A DNA stretch of 64,000 bases from Pleurocapsa minor HA4230-MV1 (lineage in GTDB: Bacteria > Cyanobacteriota > Cyanobacteriia > Cyanobacteriales > Xenococcaceae): NCBI GenBank assembly GCA_019359095.1, contig JAHHHZ010000028.1, positions 62,001 to 126,000 on the forward strand, given 5' to 3'. Shown one piece after another: positions 8,295 to 16,288 of the stretch (positions are counted from its first letter, which is position 1; every line of letters begins with the position of its first letter). Made by a program: the position numbers and the translations under genes. The notes under the pieces were generated by a model. The model worked only from the letters and a program-made list of their open reading frames with translations. It was not told the origin of the DNA and ran no database searches.

Positions 8295-9557
8295 CTATGA
8301 TCTGTACCTGTGTCCGATATCCCGACGGTAATACATAGCATCAAACTCGATCGATTCTAACGCAGCATAGGCGATCGCCACTGCCTCGGCAAAAGTATCT
8401 CCCACCCCAGTAATTCCCAGCACTCTACCGCCGTCGGTCACTATTTCTGCTTGCTCCAGTTTAGTTCCTGCCTGAAAGACGATCGCTCCTTGTTGTTCGG
8501 CTTGTGGGATGCCAGCGATCGCTTTACCCTTTTGATAAGCATCGGGATAACCACCAGAAGCAGCGACAACACAGACTGCGCTGCCAGATTTCCATTGTAG
8601 AGGGGGCAGTTGTGCTAGTTTTTGTTCCACACAGGCGAGGAGAATTTCATCGAGAGGAGTATCTAATAAAGGTAAAACCACCTGGGTTTCAGGATCGCCA
8701 AAACGACAGTTAAATTCAATTACTTTTGGTTCACCAGCAGGGGTAATCATTAAACCTGCATATAGTACACCACGATAATCAATTCCTTGTTGCTGAAGAG
8801 CTGCTAAGGTTGGCTGCAATATCTCTTGTTCAATTCTCCAGCTCAATTCCTGCGTCACTAAAGGCACGGGAGAATATGCTCCCATCCCCCCTGTATTCTT
8901 GCCTGTATCTCCTTCGCCGATGCGTTTATGATCTTGGGCGGGAGATAGGGAACGAATGGTTAAACCATCAGTGACGGCTAACACCGATACTTCCGAACCT
9001 GTTAAAAATTCCTCAATTACTAATTTACCTGAGTTGTCACCTAGTAACTCCACTACTGCGACGATCGCTTCTTCCTTATTCATCGCCACGATCACTCCTT
9101 TCCCCGCAGCCAAACCATCAGCTTTGACCACAATAGGCGCACCAACTTGCTCAATATAAACTTTAGCTGCCTCTGCATCAGTAAAGGTTTGAGATTTAGC
9201 CGTGGGTATGTTTGCCTGGGTCATAATCTCTTTTGCCCAAGACTTACTCGACTCAATTTTTGCCCCTGACTGAGTTGGCCCAAAAACAGCAATCTGACGT
9301 TCTCTCAAATAATCGACAATGCCCAAAGACAAGGGTACTTCAGGCCCGACCACAACTAGAGCAATCTGGTATTCTGCCACTGCTTGAGCAATACCCGCAA
9401 AATCATCCACGGCGATCGCTAAGTTGAGACAATTATTCATCGTCGCTGTACCACCATTGCCAGGAGTACAAATAACTTGTTCTACGTTAGCCGACTGTAG
9501 TAATGTCCAAGCTAGAGCGTGTTCTCTACCACCGTTACCGACTACTAGTACTTTCAT
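8295..9557 (-). CDS. purD: Phosphoribosylamine--glycine ligase (GAR synthetase)
   Basis: Second step of de novo purine synthesis: ATP-dependent joining of glycine to phosphoribosylamine. 420 aa. The N-terminal domain opens MKVLVVGNGGREHALAW; the ATP-grasp domain contains KADGLAAGKGV, the PurD signature RFGDPETQ and GGMGAYSP. Full length, with no sign of damage. It stands 105 bases upstream of nblS on the same strand and 63 bases downstream of trpF, so a loose same-strand run trpF-purD-nblS-fmt is possible but the gaps argue against tight coupling. Confidence 0.97.
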   Translation of the reverse strand: MKVLVVGNGGREHALAWTLLQSANVEQVICTPGNGGTATMNNCLNLAIAVDDFAGIAQAVAEYQIALVVVGPEVPLSLGIVDYLRERQIAVFGPTQSGAKIESSKSWAKEIMTQANIPTAKSQTFTDAEAAKVYIEQVGAPIVVKADGLAAGKGVIVAMNKEEAIVAVVELLGDNSGKLVIEEFLTGSEVSVLAVTDGLTIRSLSPAQDHKRIGEGDTGKNTGGMGAYSPVPLVTQELSWRIEQEILQPTLAALQQQGIDYRGVLYAGLMITPAGEPKVIEFNCRFGDPETQVVLPLLDTPLDEILLACVEQKLAQLPPLQWKSGSAVCVVAASGGYPDAYQKGKAIAGIPQAEQQGAIVFQAGTKLEQAEIVTDGGRVLGITGVGDTFAEAVAIAYAALESIEFDAMYYRRDIGHRYRS

Positions 9558-9620
9558 AATTGAAGCTCATTACTTTGCAAGGCTGTAATTATCCCACGAC
9601 TCATAATTAAAAAATCGAAA

Positions 9621-10250
9621 TTAATTATTAATTGCCTCAAATAATTGAGCCACTTTAGCTAAATCTTTATCCCCAGGCGATCGCTCGACACCGCTAGAAA
9701 GATCGATCCCATCAGGCTGTAAACGAGATAAAGCCTCGCTAATATTATCGGGAGTTAATCCCCCCGCTAGTAGCCAAGGAATAGCTGGTTTAAACTGAAG
9801 CAAATCTTGCCAATCAATAGTGTGACCTGTCCCGCCGAGCATTTGAGGATGATAAGCATCAAGCAACAAAGTATCTACACAATCTAGATAAGCAGAGGTT
9901 TCGCCTAAAGATGCTGCCGACTTGAGCCGAAAGGCTTTAATTAACTCAATTTCTGGTCTAATTGCCTGACGTAGTTGCCGACAAAACTCGGGAGATTCTG
10001 TGCCATGTAGCTGAACAGCCGATAAATGAGCCTGTTGGACTACTGAAATAATTTCGGTTACACCATGATTAGCAAAGACACCGATTTTAACTGTTTCACT
10101 TGGTAGTGTATCGGCGATCGCCCTCAAGCGATCGGCACTTACATATCGGGGAGATTCTGGGACACAGATAAAACCAATACTGTCTGCTCCCAGTTCAACA
10201 ATTGCTTTACCCTGCTCAATCTGGGTAATTCCGCATATTTTAACTCGCAT
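9621..10250 (-). CDS. trpF: Phosphoribosylanthranilate isomerase
   Basis: Amadori rearrangement in tryptophan synthesis. 209 aa TIM barrel. The N-terminus MRVKICGIT carries the catalytic cysteine (KICGIT); other family motifs are [17 protein letters not shown], and the phosphate-binding end [10 protein letters not shown] followed by [16 protein letters not shown] with the catalytic Asp region. Full length. No other trp gene is adjacent, as usual in cyanobacteria where trp genes are dispersed. Confidence 0.96.
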   Translation of the reverse strand: MRVKICGITQIEQGKAIVELGADSIGFICVPESPRYVSADRLRAIADTLPSETVKIGVFANHGVTEIISVVQQAHLSAVQLHGTESPEFCRQLRQAIRPEIELIKAFRLKSAASLGETSAYLDCVDTLLLDAYHPQMLGGTGHTIDWQDLLQFKPAIPWLLAGGLTPDNISEALSRLQPDGIDLSSGVERSPGDKDLAKVAQLFEAINN

Positions 10251-10408
10251 TGGTTCTATAGCTGATTAATTAGAGAATTTGGTTGTAAAAGTTTGTCTTA
10301 CTGTTAATTATTTAAAAGAAACATCGTTTTGTACAGAGAGATTTTTATAATTCCTATAAACAAAAAATAGCCGAAAGAAATATTTAATCAGCAAGGGAAA
10401 CTAAATTT

Positions 10409-10684
10409 ATGATGATATCTAACTTGATTTTGGCAGTTCAGCACGCGCCTTCAACTATTGAGTGGAATCCTTCTGTGGCTTTAGTAATGATTATGTCAAA
10501 CTTATTTTGTATAGCTATTGGTCGCTATGCGATTCAAAATTCTGGACAAGGGCCAAGTTTACCCGTGCCTAAGCCTGAAGTATGGGATAAATTTGGTCTG
10601 CCTGAGTTACTAGCAACCACCAGTTTAGGTCACATACTAGGAGCAGGGATTATTTTAGGTTTGGGCAATGCGGGAGTTCTTTAG
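10409..10684 (+). CDS. psaK: Photosystem I reaction centre subunit X (PsaK)
   Basis: Peripheral PSI subunit with two transmembrane helices (about residues 20-42 and 68-90) joined by a loop containing the conserved NSGQGPSLPVPKP. 91 aa; PsaK is made with a short leader, here the residues before about AVQHAPST. Some PsaK isoforms have roles in state transitions and high light; I cannot assign the isoform. ATG at 10409 is supported by GGGAAACT shortly upstream; a second ATG follows immediately. Flanked downstream by a heptamer array. Confidence 0.92.
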   Translation: MMISNLILAVQHAPSTIEWNPSVALVMIMSNLFCIAIGRYAIQNSGQGPSLPVPKPEVWDKFGLPELLATTSLGHILGAGIILGLGNAGVL

Positions 10685-10690
10685 CAATCA

Positions 10691-10727
10691 GTAATGAGTA
10701 ATGAGTAATGAGTAACGAGTAACGAGC
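10691..10727. repeat. Heptamer tandem array (GTAATGA / GTAACGA)
   Basis: Five consecutive heptamers between the convergent stop codons of psaK and the DUF1400 hydrolase gene. Confidence 0.85.
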
Positions 10728-10739
10728 CTTAATCAGTAA

Positions 10740-12431
10740 TTATTCCTGTTCCTCTTCCTGAGATTTTAGTTTTAAAAGATCGGGGTTTAAAGATTCAATT
10801 AATCTGAGGGGAAATTTTTTTCTACTCATAACCGCTCCATATTCGGCATTGAGATAGTTTCCATAGGCTTCTTGGTGAGTAATGTATTCGCCAAAGAAAG
10901 CTAAACTAAGCTGTCGGACATAATCACGAGCAATTTTGGGGCTAGGTCCGATCGCTTTGGTGGGAACGGGAATACTGCCAGCAGACTCCTCAAGAGTAGA
11001 AAAATGAGTGCCACCTTTTAACAGCACGAGATATTTCTCACGAGTTGTTAACCAAGTAAAAGGAATAATTTGCTCAGGCAAAGCTGGGGTAACGGGATCT
11101 GAACTACCAGAAATTAGCATCACAGGCAGCTTAATTTTACTCAAACTTTCTTTGCCAAAAATAGAACTAACTAAAGGGTTAATAGCAATTACCGCTTTAA
11201 TTCTCTCGTCTTGAAGCTCTTCTTTATTGACAACCAAAGGAATTTGTAGTGCTAAGCATTGAATGAGCCAAGATAAATTCCAAGAGGTTTCTAGATTAGG
11301 ACAATCATAGTTGAGAGAATTCCAGTTAATCTCTGCTCCTGCTAATGCCAAAGCAGTATATCCACCAAAGGATTGCCCGATCACACCAACGTTATCAACA
11401 TCAATTTGATTACTAAAGTTATCAGCAATTCGGTCGAGTAAAAATTTGATATCCAACGGACGATCGATTAGTTCTTGAGGAGGAGTTACATCACTTTCTA
11501 AACCATTTAACAAAGCTGCAATTTGCTTGGCGCTACTGCCAGGATGTTCGGGAACCGCCACGGCAAATCCGTGAGAAGCCAGATGTTTGGCTAAATAGGC
11601 GAAGGTGGTTAGATCGCTACCTAAACCGTGGGAAATGACGATTAAGGGTAACTTTTGCTTACCTGGGATTTTTGGTAAATATAGATCGACAGGAAAAGTG
11701 CGATCGCGACGGATATCGTTCATGCTCAGCCTCTGCTGGCGATAGGAATAGCCTCCAGGATTTAATAAGTTGAGATTTCTTTCTTCGGGTACAACTGTAG
11801 TCAGATCTTGGCGTTCTTTAATTACCTGTTGTTCTACTGCTGCTACGGAGAGAGCATTGCTTTGGACTACTTTACTTAAATCTTTAAAGGTTTCCAATCC
11901 TTGTCGAGAATCAATCCGCAGTGTCTGGGTCGGAAACTTTTTGATTACATTTAGCGGAGTTAACCCGCCATCCCGATCGGCTGCTGCCAAAATTAATGCC
12001 GAACGCAGCGCATAAAAACCTGGTTGACGAGCCTTAGTTTTAAAGACTTGTGACATACGCTCAAGTATTTTCTCGCCCTGAAATGAATAGAGAAACTGGG
12101 CGATCGCTAAATGACTAAAATCAGCACTGCTAGTTAGACCAACCTTAAACTCTGCTAACTGTTCGGGAGTCAGAAAATCAGTATAACTTTTTAATTTAGG
12201 ATCGATTATACCCGTTTTAGCATAGGTTTCCAGGGAATCAACCGAGACAGAAAACTCTAGCACTCCATAATTTAAAATAATATTTTCTGCTGCGATCGCT
12301 TTTTTGTCTAAATATGTTTCTAAAGCGAGACAACATCCAAGCTGCAACACTCCTACAGCTAGATAAGAGGAAATTTTACCGTTGAAAAAAGCTGTAGGAT
12401 TCTTCATGGAATTTGCGAGGGAAACAGTCAA
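10740..12431 (-). CDS. DUF1400 alpha/beta hydrolase, probably exported
   Basis: 563 aa with an N-terminal hydrophobic segment (about 20-48, ending AIAAEN) that resembles a signal peptide. Residues 50-180 match the DUF1400 domain typical of cyanobacterial hydrolases (LEFSVSVDSLETYAKTG). The C-terminal part is an alpha/beta hydrolase: oxyanion region SHGLGSD (267-273), nucleophile elbow GQSFGG with Ser354, an Asp in SGSSDPVTP and a His in GGTHFS, giving a complete catalytic triad. Related proteins are called dienelactone hydrolase or PAF-acetylhydrolase-like; the natural ester substrate is not known. It is divergent from argF. Confidence 0.88.
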   Translation of the reverse strand: MTVSLANSMKNPTAFFNGKISSYLAVGVLQLGCCLALETYLDKKAIAAENIILNYGVLEFSVSVDSLETYAKTGIIDPKLKSYTDFLTPEQLAEFKVGLTSSADFSHLAIAQFLYSFQGEKILERMSQVFKTKARQPGFYALRSALILAAADRDGGLTPLNVIKKFPTQTLRIDSRQGLETFKDLSKVVQSNALSVAAVEQQVIKERQDLTTVVPEERNLNLLNPGGYSYRQQRLSMNDIRRDRTFPVDLYLPKIPGKQKLPLIVISHGLGSDLTTFAYLAKHLASHGFAVAVPEHPGSSAKQIAALLNGLESDVTPPQELIDRPLDIKFLLDRIADNFSNQIDVDNVGVIGQSFGGYTALALAGAEINWNSLNYDCPNLETSWNLSWLIQCLALQIPLVVNKEELQDERIKAVIAINPLVSSIFGKESLSKIKLPVMLISGSSDPVTPALPEQIIPFTWLTTREKYLVLLKGGTHFSTLEESAGSIPVPTKAIGPSPKIARDYVRQLSLAFFGEYITHQEAYGNYLNAEYGAVMSRKKFPLRLIESLNPDLLKLKSQEEEQE

Positions 12432-12567
12432 ACTATTCCAGTTGTAACATTTTCTCTCAGCCTAATTTAATCTCATGAATTAATGATTAAGCATTGATTG
12501 TAGTCTACCTTTGGTTTTAAAATTAACTCTTCGCTTATGCTTCCACTCACTATTAATACTTGGCAAT

Positions 12568-13491
12568 ATGAAACAGCTTAAAGGAAGAGACTTGCTTGGC
12601 ACTGCCGATCTTAATCCAGCGGAAATTATCGGCTTATTAAAACTTGCTCGTCAGCTTAAAAGCCATGAAGTAGAACTTAAATGCAATAAAGTTCTCGGTT
12701 TACTGTTTTATAAAGCCTCAACTCGTACCAGAGTTTCTTTTACCGTGGCAATGTATAAGCTGGGAGGACAGGTAATCGATCTCAATCCGAGTGTGACCCA
12801 AGTTGGTCGTGGTGAACCAATTGAAGATACTGCCAGAGTTCTAGACCGCTACCTCGATATTTTGGCAATTCGCACCTTTGCTCAAGCAGATCTAGAAACT
12901 TTTGCTAACTATGCTCAAATCCCTATAATTAACGCCCTCACAGATTTAGAGCATCCCTGTCAGATTTTGGCAGATTTAATGACGGTTCAAGAATGTTTTG
13001 GCTCACTAGAGGGTAAGACGCTAACCTATTTAGGAGACGGCAATAACATGGCTAACTCTCTACTATTGGGTGGCGCATTAACTGGTTTAAATGTCAGAAT
13101 TGCTGCTCCTCAAGGATATGAACCCGACCCCAAAATTGTTCAACAGGCGCAAAAAATTGCTGGAGATAGGTCAGAGATTATAGTTACTCAAGATGCGATC
13201 GCCGCTGTAGAAGATGCTCAGGTGGTCTATACCGATGTCTGGGCAAGCATGGGACAAGAAGACCTCGCCGACCAAAGAATACCCGTCTTTCAGCCCTATC
13301 AAGTCAATTCACAGCTATTGTCACACGCCGACCCCGAAGCGATTATCCTGCATTGTTTACCTGCTCACCGAGGGGAAGAGATTACCGCTGAAGCCATAGA
13401 AAGCGATCGCTCTTGGGTTTGGGAACAAGCCGAAAATAGGATGCACGCCCAGCAAGCATTAATGGCAAGTTTATTAGGATTAATTTATTGA
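12568..13491 (+). CDS. argF: Ornithine carbamoyltransferase
   Basis: Forms citrulline from ornithine and carbamoyl phosphate in arginine synthesis. 307 aa from ATG 12568. Motifs: carbamoyl-phosphate loop STRTR, DLEHPCQILAD, and the ornithine/active-site segment HCLPAHRGEEI; all present. An open frame continues upstream to a TTG at 12511 but that extension (MVLKLTLRLC) is not family sequence. The last codon (Tyr) and the TGA stop overlap the right end of the adjacent IS605-type element, so the present C-terminus is probably not the ancestral one. Confidence 0.95.
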   Translation: MKQLKGRDLLGTADLNPAEIIGLLKLARQLKSHEVELKCNKVLGLLFYKASTRTRVSFTVAMYKLGGQVIDLNPSVTQVGRGEPIEDTARVLDRYLDILAIRTFAQADLETFANYAQIPIINALTDLEHPCQILADLMTVQECFGSLEGKTLTYLGDGNNMANSLLLGGALTGLNVRIAAPQGYEPDPKIVQQAQKIAGDRSEIIVTQDAIAAVEDAQVVYTDVWASMGQEDLADQRIPVFQPYQVNSQLLSHADPEAIILHCLPAHRGEEITAEAIESDRSWVWEQAENRMHAQQALMASLLGLIY

Positions 13492-13590
13492 CATCTCCTA
13501 TGGTTGAAACGCATAGGATTCTAAAATGATATTACGAAACAGGCTGTCCTAAAGGATTAGCTTCGCGTCAAGCCGTGTTTCTCCATTTTT
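13488..13590 (-). ncRNA. Putative omegaRNA scaffold and right-end hairpin of the tnpB element
   Basis: In IS605-type elements the TnpB guide RNA is transcribed from the 3' end of tnpB through the right end, and its guide is the flanking DNA. Here the segment includes the tnpB stop region, a GCGAAGCTAATCCTTTAGG motif, and the terminal hairpin at 13496-13518. The guide would be the first bases beyond 13488, i.e. the reverse complement of the argF 3' end. The 5' boundary is a guess. Confidence 0.5.
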
Positions 13591-14934
13591 ACGATACGAT
13601 CTACGCATTAAGTGTAAATGATATCGCTTGGGCAGTGTCAAAGCTGCCTTACCCACCTCGGCTAAAGAAATCCCTAGCTGTATGGCTACTTTTCTTAAAA
13701 TCGAACCAGCACCATTAAGATCTGCATTAATCACAATTCCCTTGGCTGAACGATACAAGCCTCGTTTCACTCTTCTGCCTGAAAACTTATACCCCTTGGG
13801 TTTTTCACCATATTTCGGTACAAGATCATTGTCGAGAAAACTTGATTTAGAGCTATATGCTTCTTCAGTTTCGGTAAAAATAATCCCTACTGATTCAGCT
13901 AGTTCCTTGATTCGATTTTTTAACTTAGAAGTGGGGATAGGCACAAAATTTTGATTATTTTGCTTGCCTAGATTGGCATTAGTTTTGATACCCTGTCCCC
14001 AGCCAAAAACAATATTGCCAATGCCGTATTGAAGACAGTAGTTAATTACAAATCTAGCAGCTTTATTAACGGCATCGCGCATTTGGCAGTTACGTTTGTG
14101 CGTAAGCTCAGCTAGATAATCATCCCAGTATTTAGCCGACTTACCCTTTTTATGCAGCGCGACAGCTTTGTTATAGCGTTGATTAATTGATTTAATTTTC
14201 CTCCCGCAAACAATAAAACTTTTACCTTTGGATGAGAGTACAGATAGCCAGTTAGTCAAACCAGGGTCGATACTAATGCCTTGAGAATAATCTAAACCTG
14301 TTGCTTTTTGAGTCTCGACTTTGTAAACATATTCAGCCCATAGCTGATTATTACTAGGCACTATTCGCACTTCAGATAGTTGTTCAGATTTGAACTCAAC
14401 TCCACCATTGATGCTTAATACTGGGTTAAACAACTCTGGCTTATTTTCCTTCGCCGTCGCTAACCTGCACTGTCCAGTTATATTGTCATAAGTCAAAGCT
14501 TGGGCAGGAAAAGCAACTTGATACAATCCGCCTGAAGTTCGGTAATAAGGAATTCTTGGTTTGTGATTTAACTCCCCACTCCACCAGCATCTAATTAGTT
14601 TGTTATAGCTAGTTATTCCTTCCACTACCGACTTAATAGTTTGCTGCGCTTGTTGACCACCTAAAGCAACATAATGCTTATTGTCCTTAAACTGTTTGCA
14701 CAAGTCTGCATAACTAGCTTTGACGAGTTGATCTTGAAAAGCGGTTCTAAATAGATTGTCTTTATCGAAATACTCATAAGTTGGACAGCTAGCAAAATGA
14801 GACTGTCGTACGAACCATAGAACGCAGTTGTATAAGCTGTTTGAATGATGACACTGCCACAGGAGATAATCTTTTAGCTCGTCGTCAATCTTGCCAGTTA
14901 GCAGTATTTTTTGGGTTCGATAGTTTATAGCCAT
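13549..14934 (-). CDS. tnpB: TnpB-type RNA-guided nuclease with altered RuvC-II and no zinc finger
   Basis: 461 aa, OrfB/IS605 family. RuvC-I is ISIDPGLTNW (D223), RuvC-III is INADLNGAGSILRK (D405). At the RuvC-II position the usual IxxE is replaced by GNIVFGWGQG (306-315) with no glutamate. The region where TnpB normally has two CxxC pairs reads YSSKSSFLDNDLVPKYGEKP and has no cysteine. A conserved TETEEAYSSKSS (354-365) just after could supply the missing acid. ATG at 14934 starts a protein of normal family length. The last codons (LDAKLIL) and stop lie inside a dispersed GTCCTAAAGGATTAG repeat. Known role of the family is RNA-guided DNA cleavage that favours element retention. Confidence 0.9.
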   Translation of the reverse strand: MAINYRTQKILLTGKIDDELKDYLLWQCHHSNSLYNCVLWFVRQSHFASCPTYEYFDKDNLFRTAFQDQLVKASYADLCKQFKDNKHYVALGGQQAQQTIKSVVEGITSYNKLIRCWWSGELNHKPRIPYYRTSGGLYQVAFPAQALTYDNITGQCRLATAKENKPELFNPVLSINGGVEFKSEQLSEVRIVPSNNQLWAEYVYKVETQKATGLDYSQGISIDPGLTNWLSVLSSKGKSFIVCGRKIKSINQRYNKAVALHKKGKSAKYWDDYLAELTHKRNCQMRDAVNKAARFVINYCLQYGIGNIVFGWGQGIKTNANLGKQNNQNFVPIPTSKLKNRIKELAESVGIIFTETEEAYSSKSSFLDNDLVPKYGEKPKGYKFSGRRVKRGLYRSAKGIVINADLNGAGSILRKVAIQLGISLAEVGKAALTLPKRYHLHLMRRSYRKNGETRLDAKLIL

Positions 14935-15100
14935 TCTGTATTGTTATAAAAATGAAAATCTTGTCCGCTATAACTGTCAACAGCTTGGATTGAATCAAAT
15001 TGGATTTCATAAAACAATCCCAGATCTAAAACTGTCGTATTACAAGTTTCTTTTAGCTCACTCCAATCTAAATAAAACAACGAATTAAACGTTAAAGTTA

Positions 15101-15532
15101 TTAGTTTTTTGATGTCGCGGCGAACTGTGCAAATAACTCTGCCCCTGTCATGTTCTTAGTTTCATTGGCAAAAGAGTAATATTCAGGTTTCTCGTCGATA
15201 AAAACCTGATGCTCTAGAACAAAATAGGATTCATTATTAAAAATCCCTGCTGGTATGTAATATTGATTATTTTGTTTGAACCGATAAAATAAATGGCTAC
15301 CGCATTGGTTACAGAATCCTCGTTCCGCCCATTCTGAAGATTGATAAATCCCGATATTTTCTTTACCAGAGAAACTAACATCACTGCTACATTCAACTGC
15401 CATCAAAGCTGCACCACCCCATTTACGACACATATTACAATGACAAGCTGCAACGTGAGGGTTCATGGTGGTTGTAGAAAGGCTTACCGCTCCACACAAG
15501 CAGCTACCTTTGGCAACACTTAGTTCAGACAT
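15101..15532 (-). CDS. GFA (CENP-V-like) zinc-binding domain protein
   Basis: 143 aa of the glutathione-dependent formaldehyde-activating enzyme superfamily. Zinc-binding cysteines occur in the usual arrangement: GSCLCGAVSL, CHCNMCRKWGG and FCNQCGSHLFY. The named founder (Gfa) was once thought to form S-hydroxymethylglutathione; most small members have no proven reaction, so I give only the domain. Full length for the family. It sits in a patch of decayed genes beside the tnpB element. Confidence 0.85.
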   Translation of the reverse strand: MSELSVAKGSCLCGAVSLSTTTMNPHVAACHCNMCRKWGGAALMAVECSSDVSFSGKENIGIYQSSEWAERGFCNQCGSHLFYRFKQNNQYYIPAGIFNNESYFVLEHQVFIDEKPEYYSFANETKNMTGAELFAQFAATSKN

Positions 15533-15667
15533 ATTTCTTTTTCCTTCGGGGTATCTGTTCTATTGATTTTGCTGAGTTCTTTATACCGCTAGTGAGTCGA
15601 ATTACTGACAGTTCGCAACAATAATTTAAGACTGGTAATTGACCACCGATAACCATGAATACCGCTT

Positions 15668-15944
15668 ATGATGTCAATTACGCATTCCGCGATCGCCCTA
15701 TCGGGAACTCCCCTAATCCTCGGCACTACCAACCCTCTAGCCTTGGGTTTAGCCGTCATTGGTTCGCAACTTCCCGATCTGGACACTACAACTTCAACCA
15801 TTAGCTTGCACTTTCGTTGAGTGTAAAATCTGTTTTCCGATTAGTAGTTGGAAGTTGAATTATTGTGAGTTGGAGAGAGCGATCGCTTTATTGAAGGAGC
15901 AGCATGTAGTTGGGAGTGTGGAGGTTAAGATTTTGCGATCATGA
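15668..15944 (+). pseudogene. Frameshifted and internally deleted DUF457 (YdjM-like) membrane hydrolase
   Basis: Plus-strand translation from ATG 15668/15671 gives SITHSAIALSGTPLILGT and later GSQLPDLDTTTS, the N-terminal signature of DUF457 proteins (the LPDIDxxxS metal site). After TTS the frame is lost and stops at 15820, while another frame carries on with KICFPISSW, the segment that should come next, and then ends ALLKEQHVVGSVEVKILRS at 15944. So the reading frame has at least one shift and most of the middle of a roughly 200-300 aa protein is gone. Relics of this size are easily missed. Confidence 0.65.
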
Positions 15945-16033
15945 ATATTCAATGTAGAGCATTTAAGATGGTCTATTATAAGTCTTATCAGCAAGTTCGC
16001 AATACCTGCATAGCGAGAATAGGAGTGAAAAAT

Positions 16034-16255
16034 ATGGCTTTAGATCAACTCGAAGCATTTTTAAAGAAAATGCAGTCTGAACCTGCACTTAAAAATGAGG
16101 TGCTTGCTTCATCAACAGCAGATGAAGTTGCACAAATAGCACTCTTGCTTGGTTTTGAATTTTCAGGTGATGAATTATTGAGAATGTCAGGTAAGAAAGT
16201 TGGCAGGGTTACTGTTAAAAAAAAGGATCTTCCTGGAGAGTACTGGGGGAATTAA
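16034..16255 (+). CDS. Nif11-like leader-type peptide, orphan
   Basis: 73 aa. Begins MALDQLEAFLKKMQSEPALK, then TADEVAQIALLLGFEFSGDELL, the Nif11 domain that serves as leader of NHLP/N11P-type RiPP precursors. The tail after the leader (KKVGRVTVKKKDLPGEYWGN) is short, has no Cys and few Ser/Thr, and lacks a Gly-Gly cleavage site. I chose ATG 16034, with AGGAG 9 bases upstream, over the longer frame from 15941 whose extra residues are unlike the family. No lanthipeptide synthetase, cyclodehydratase or peptidase-ABC exporter is within the window, so a maturation partner would have to be elsewhere, or the protein acts in another way. Confidence 0.85.
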   Translation: MALDQLEAFLKKMQSEPALKNEVLASSTADEVAQIALLLGFEFSGDELLRMSGKKVGRVTVKKKDLPGEYWGN

Positions 16256-16288
16256 GCGATCGCCGTACATTTTTCATACAGCCCTTCT

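Larger units (their letters stand above)
13488..14975 (-). mobile_element. IS605-superfamily, tnpB-only (IS1341-type) element
   Basis: About 1.49 kb. The only gene is tnpB; no tnpA is present, so movement would need a TnpA in trans. Right end (minus-strand reading): a 7-bp stem hairpin TCCTATG/CATAGGA followed by GATGTCAA, where TCAA is taken as the cleavage tetramer ending at 13488. Left end: the minus strand reads TTGAC at 14980-14976, taken as target/TAM, followed by an imperfect inverted repeat GTTATA...TATAAC before the gene. Borders are deduced from IS605 logic (subterminal hairpins, no TIR, no target duplication) and not from an empty site. Confidence 0.7.

Noticed and set aside
12511-12567. 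19-residue N-terminal extension of argF from TTG 12511
   Set aside because: Not conserved in the family; ATG 12568 gives the standard start.
13628-13954. 108-aa plus-strand frame inside tnpB
   Set aside because: Antisense shadow of tnpB.
15589-15801. 70-aa minus-strand frame
   Set aside because: It is the antisense of the DUF457 relic, which explains its protein-like composition.
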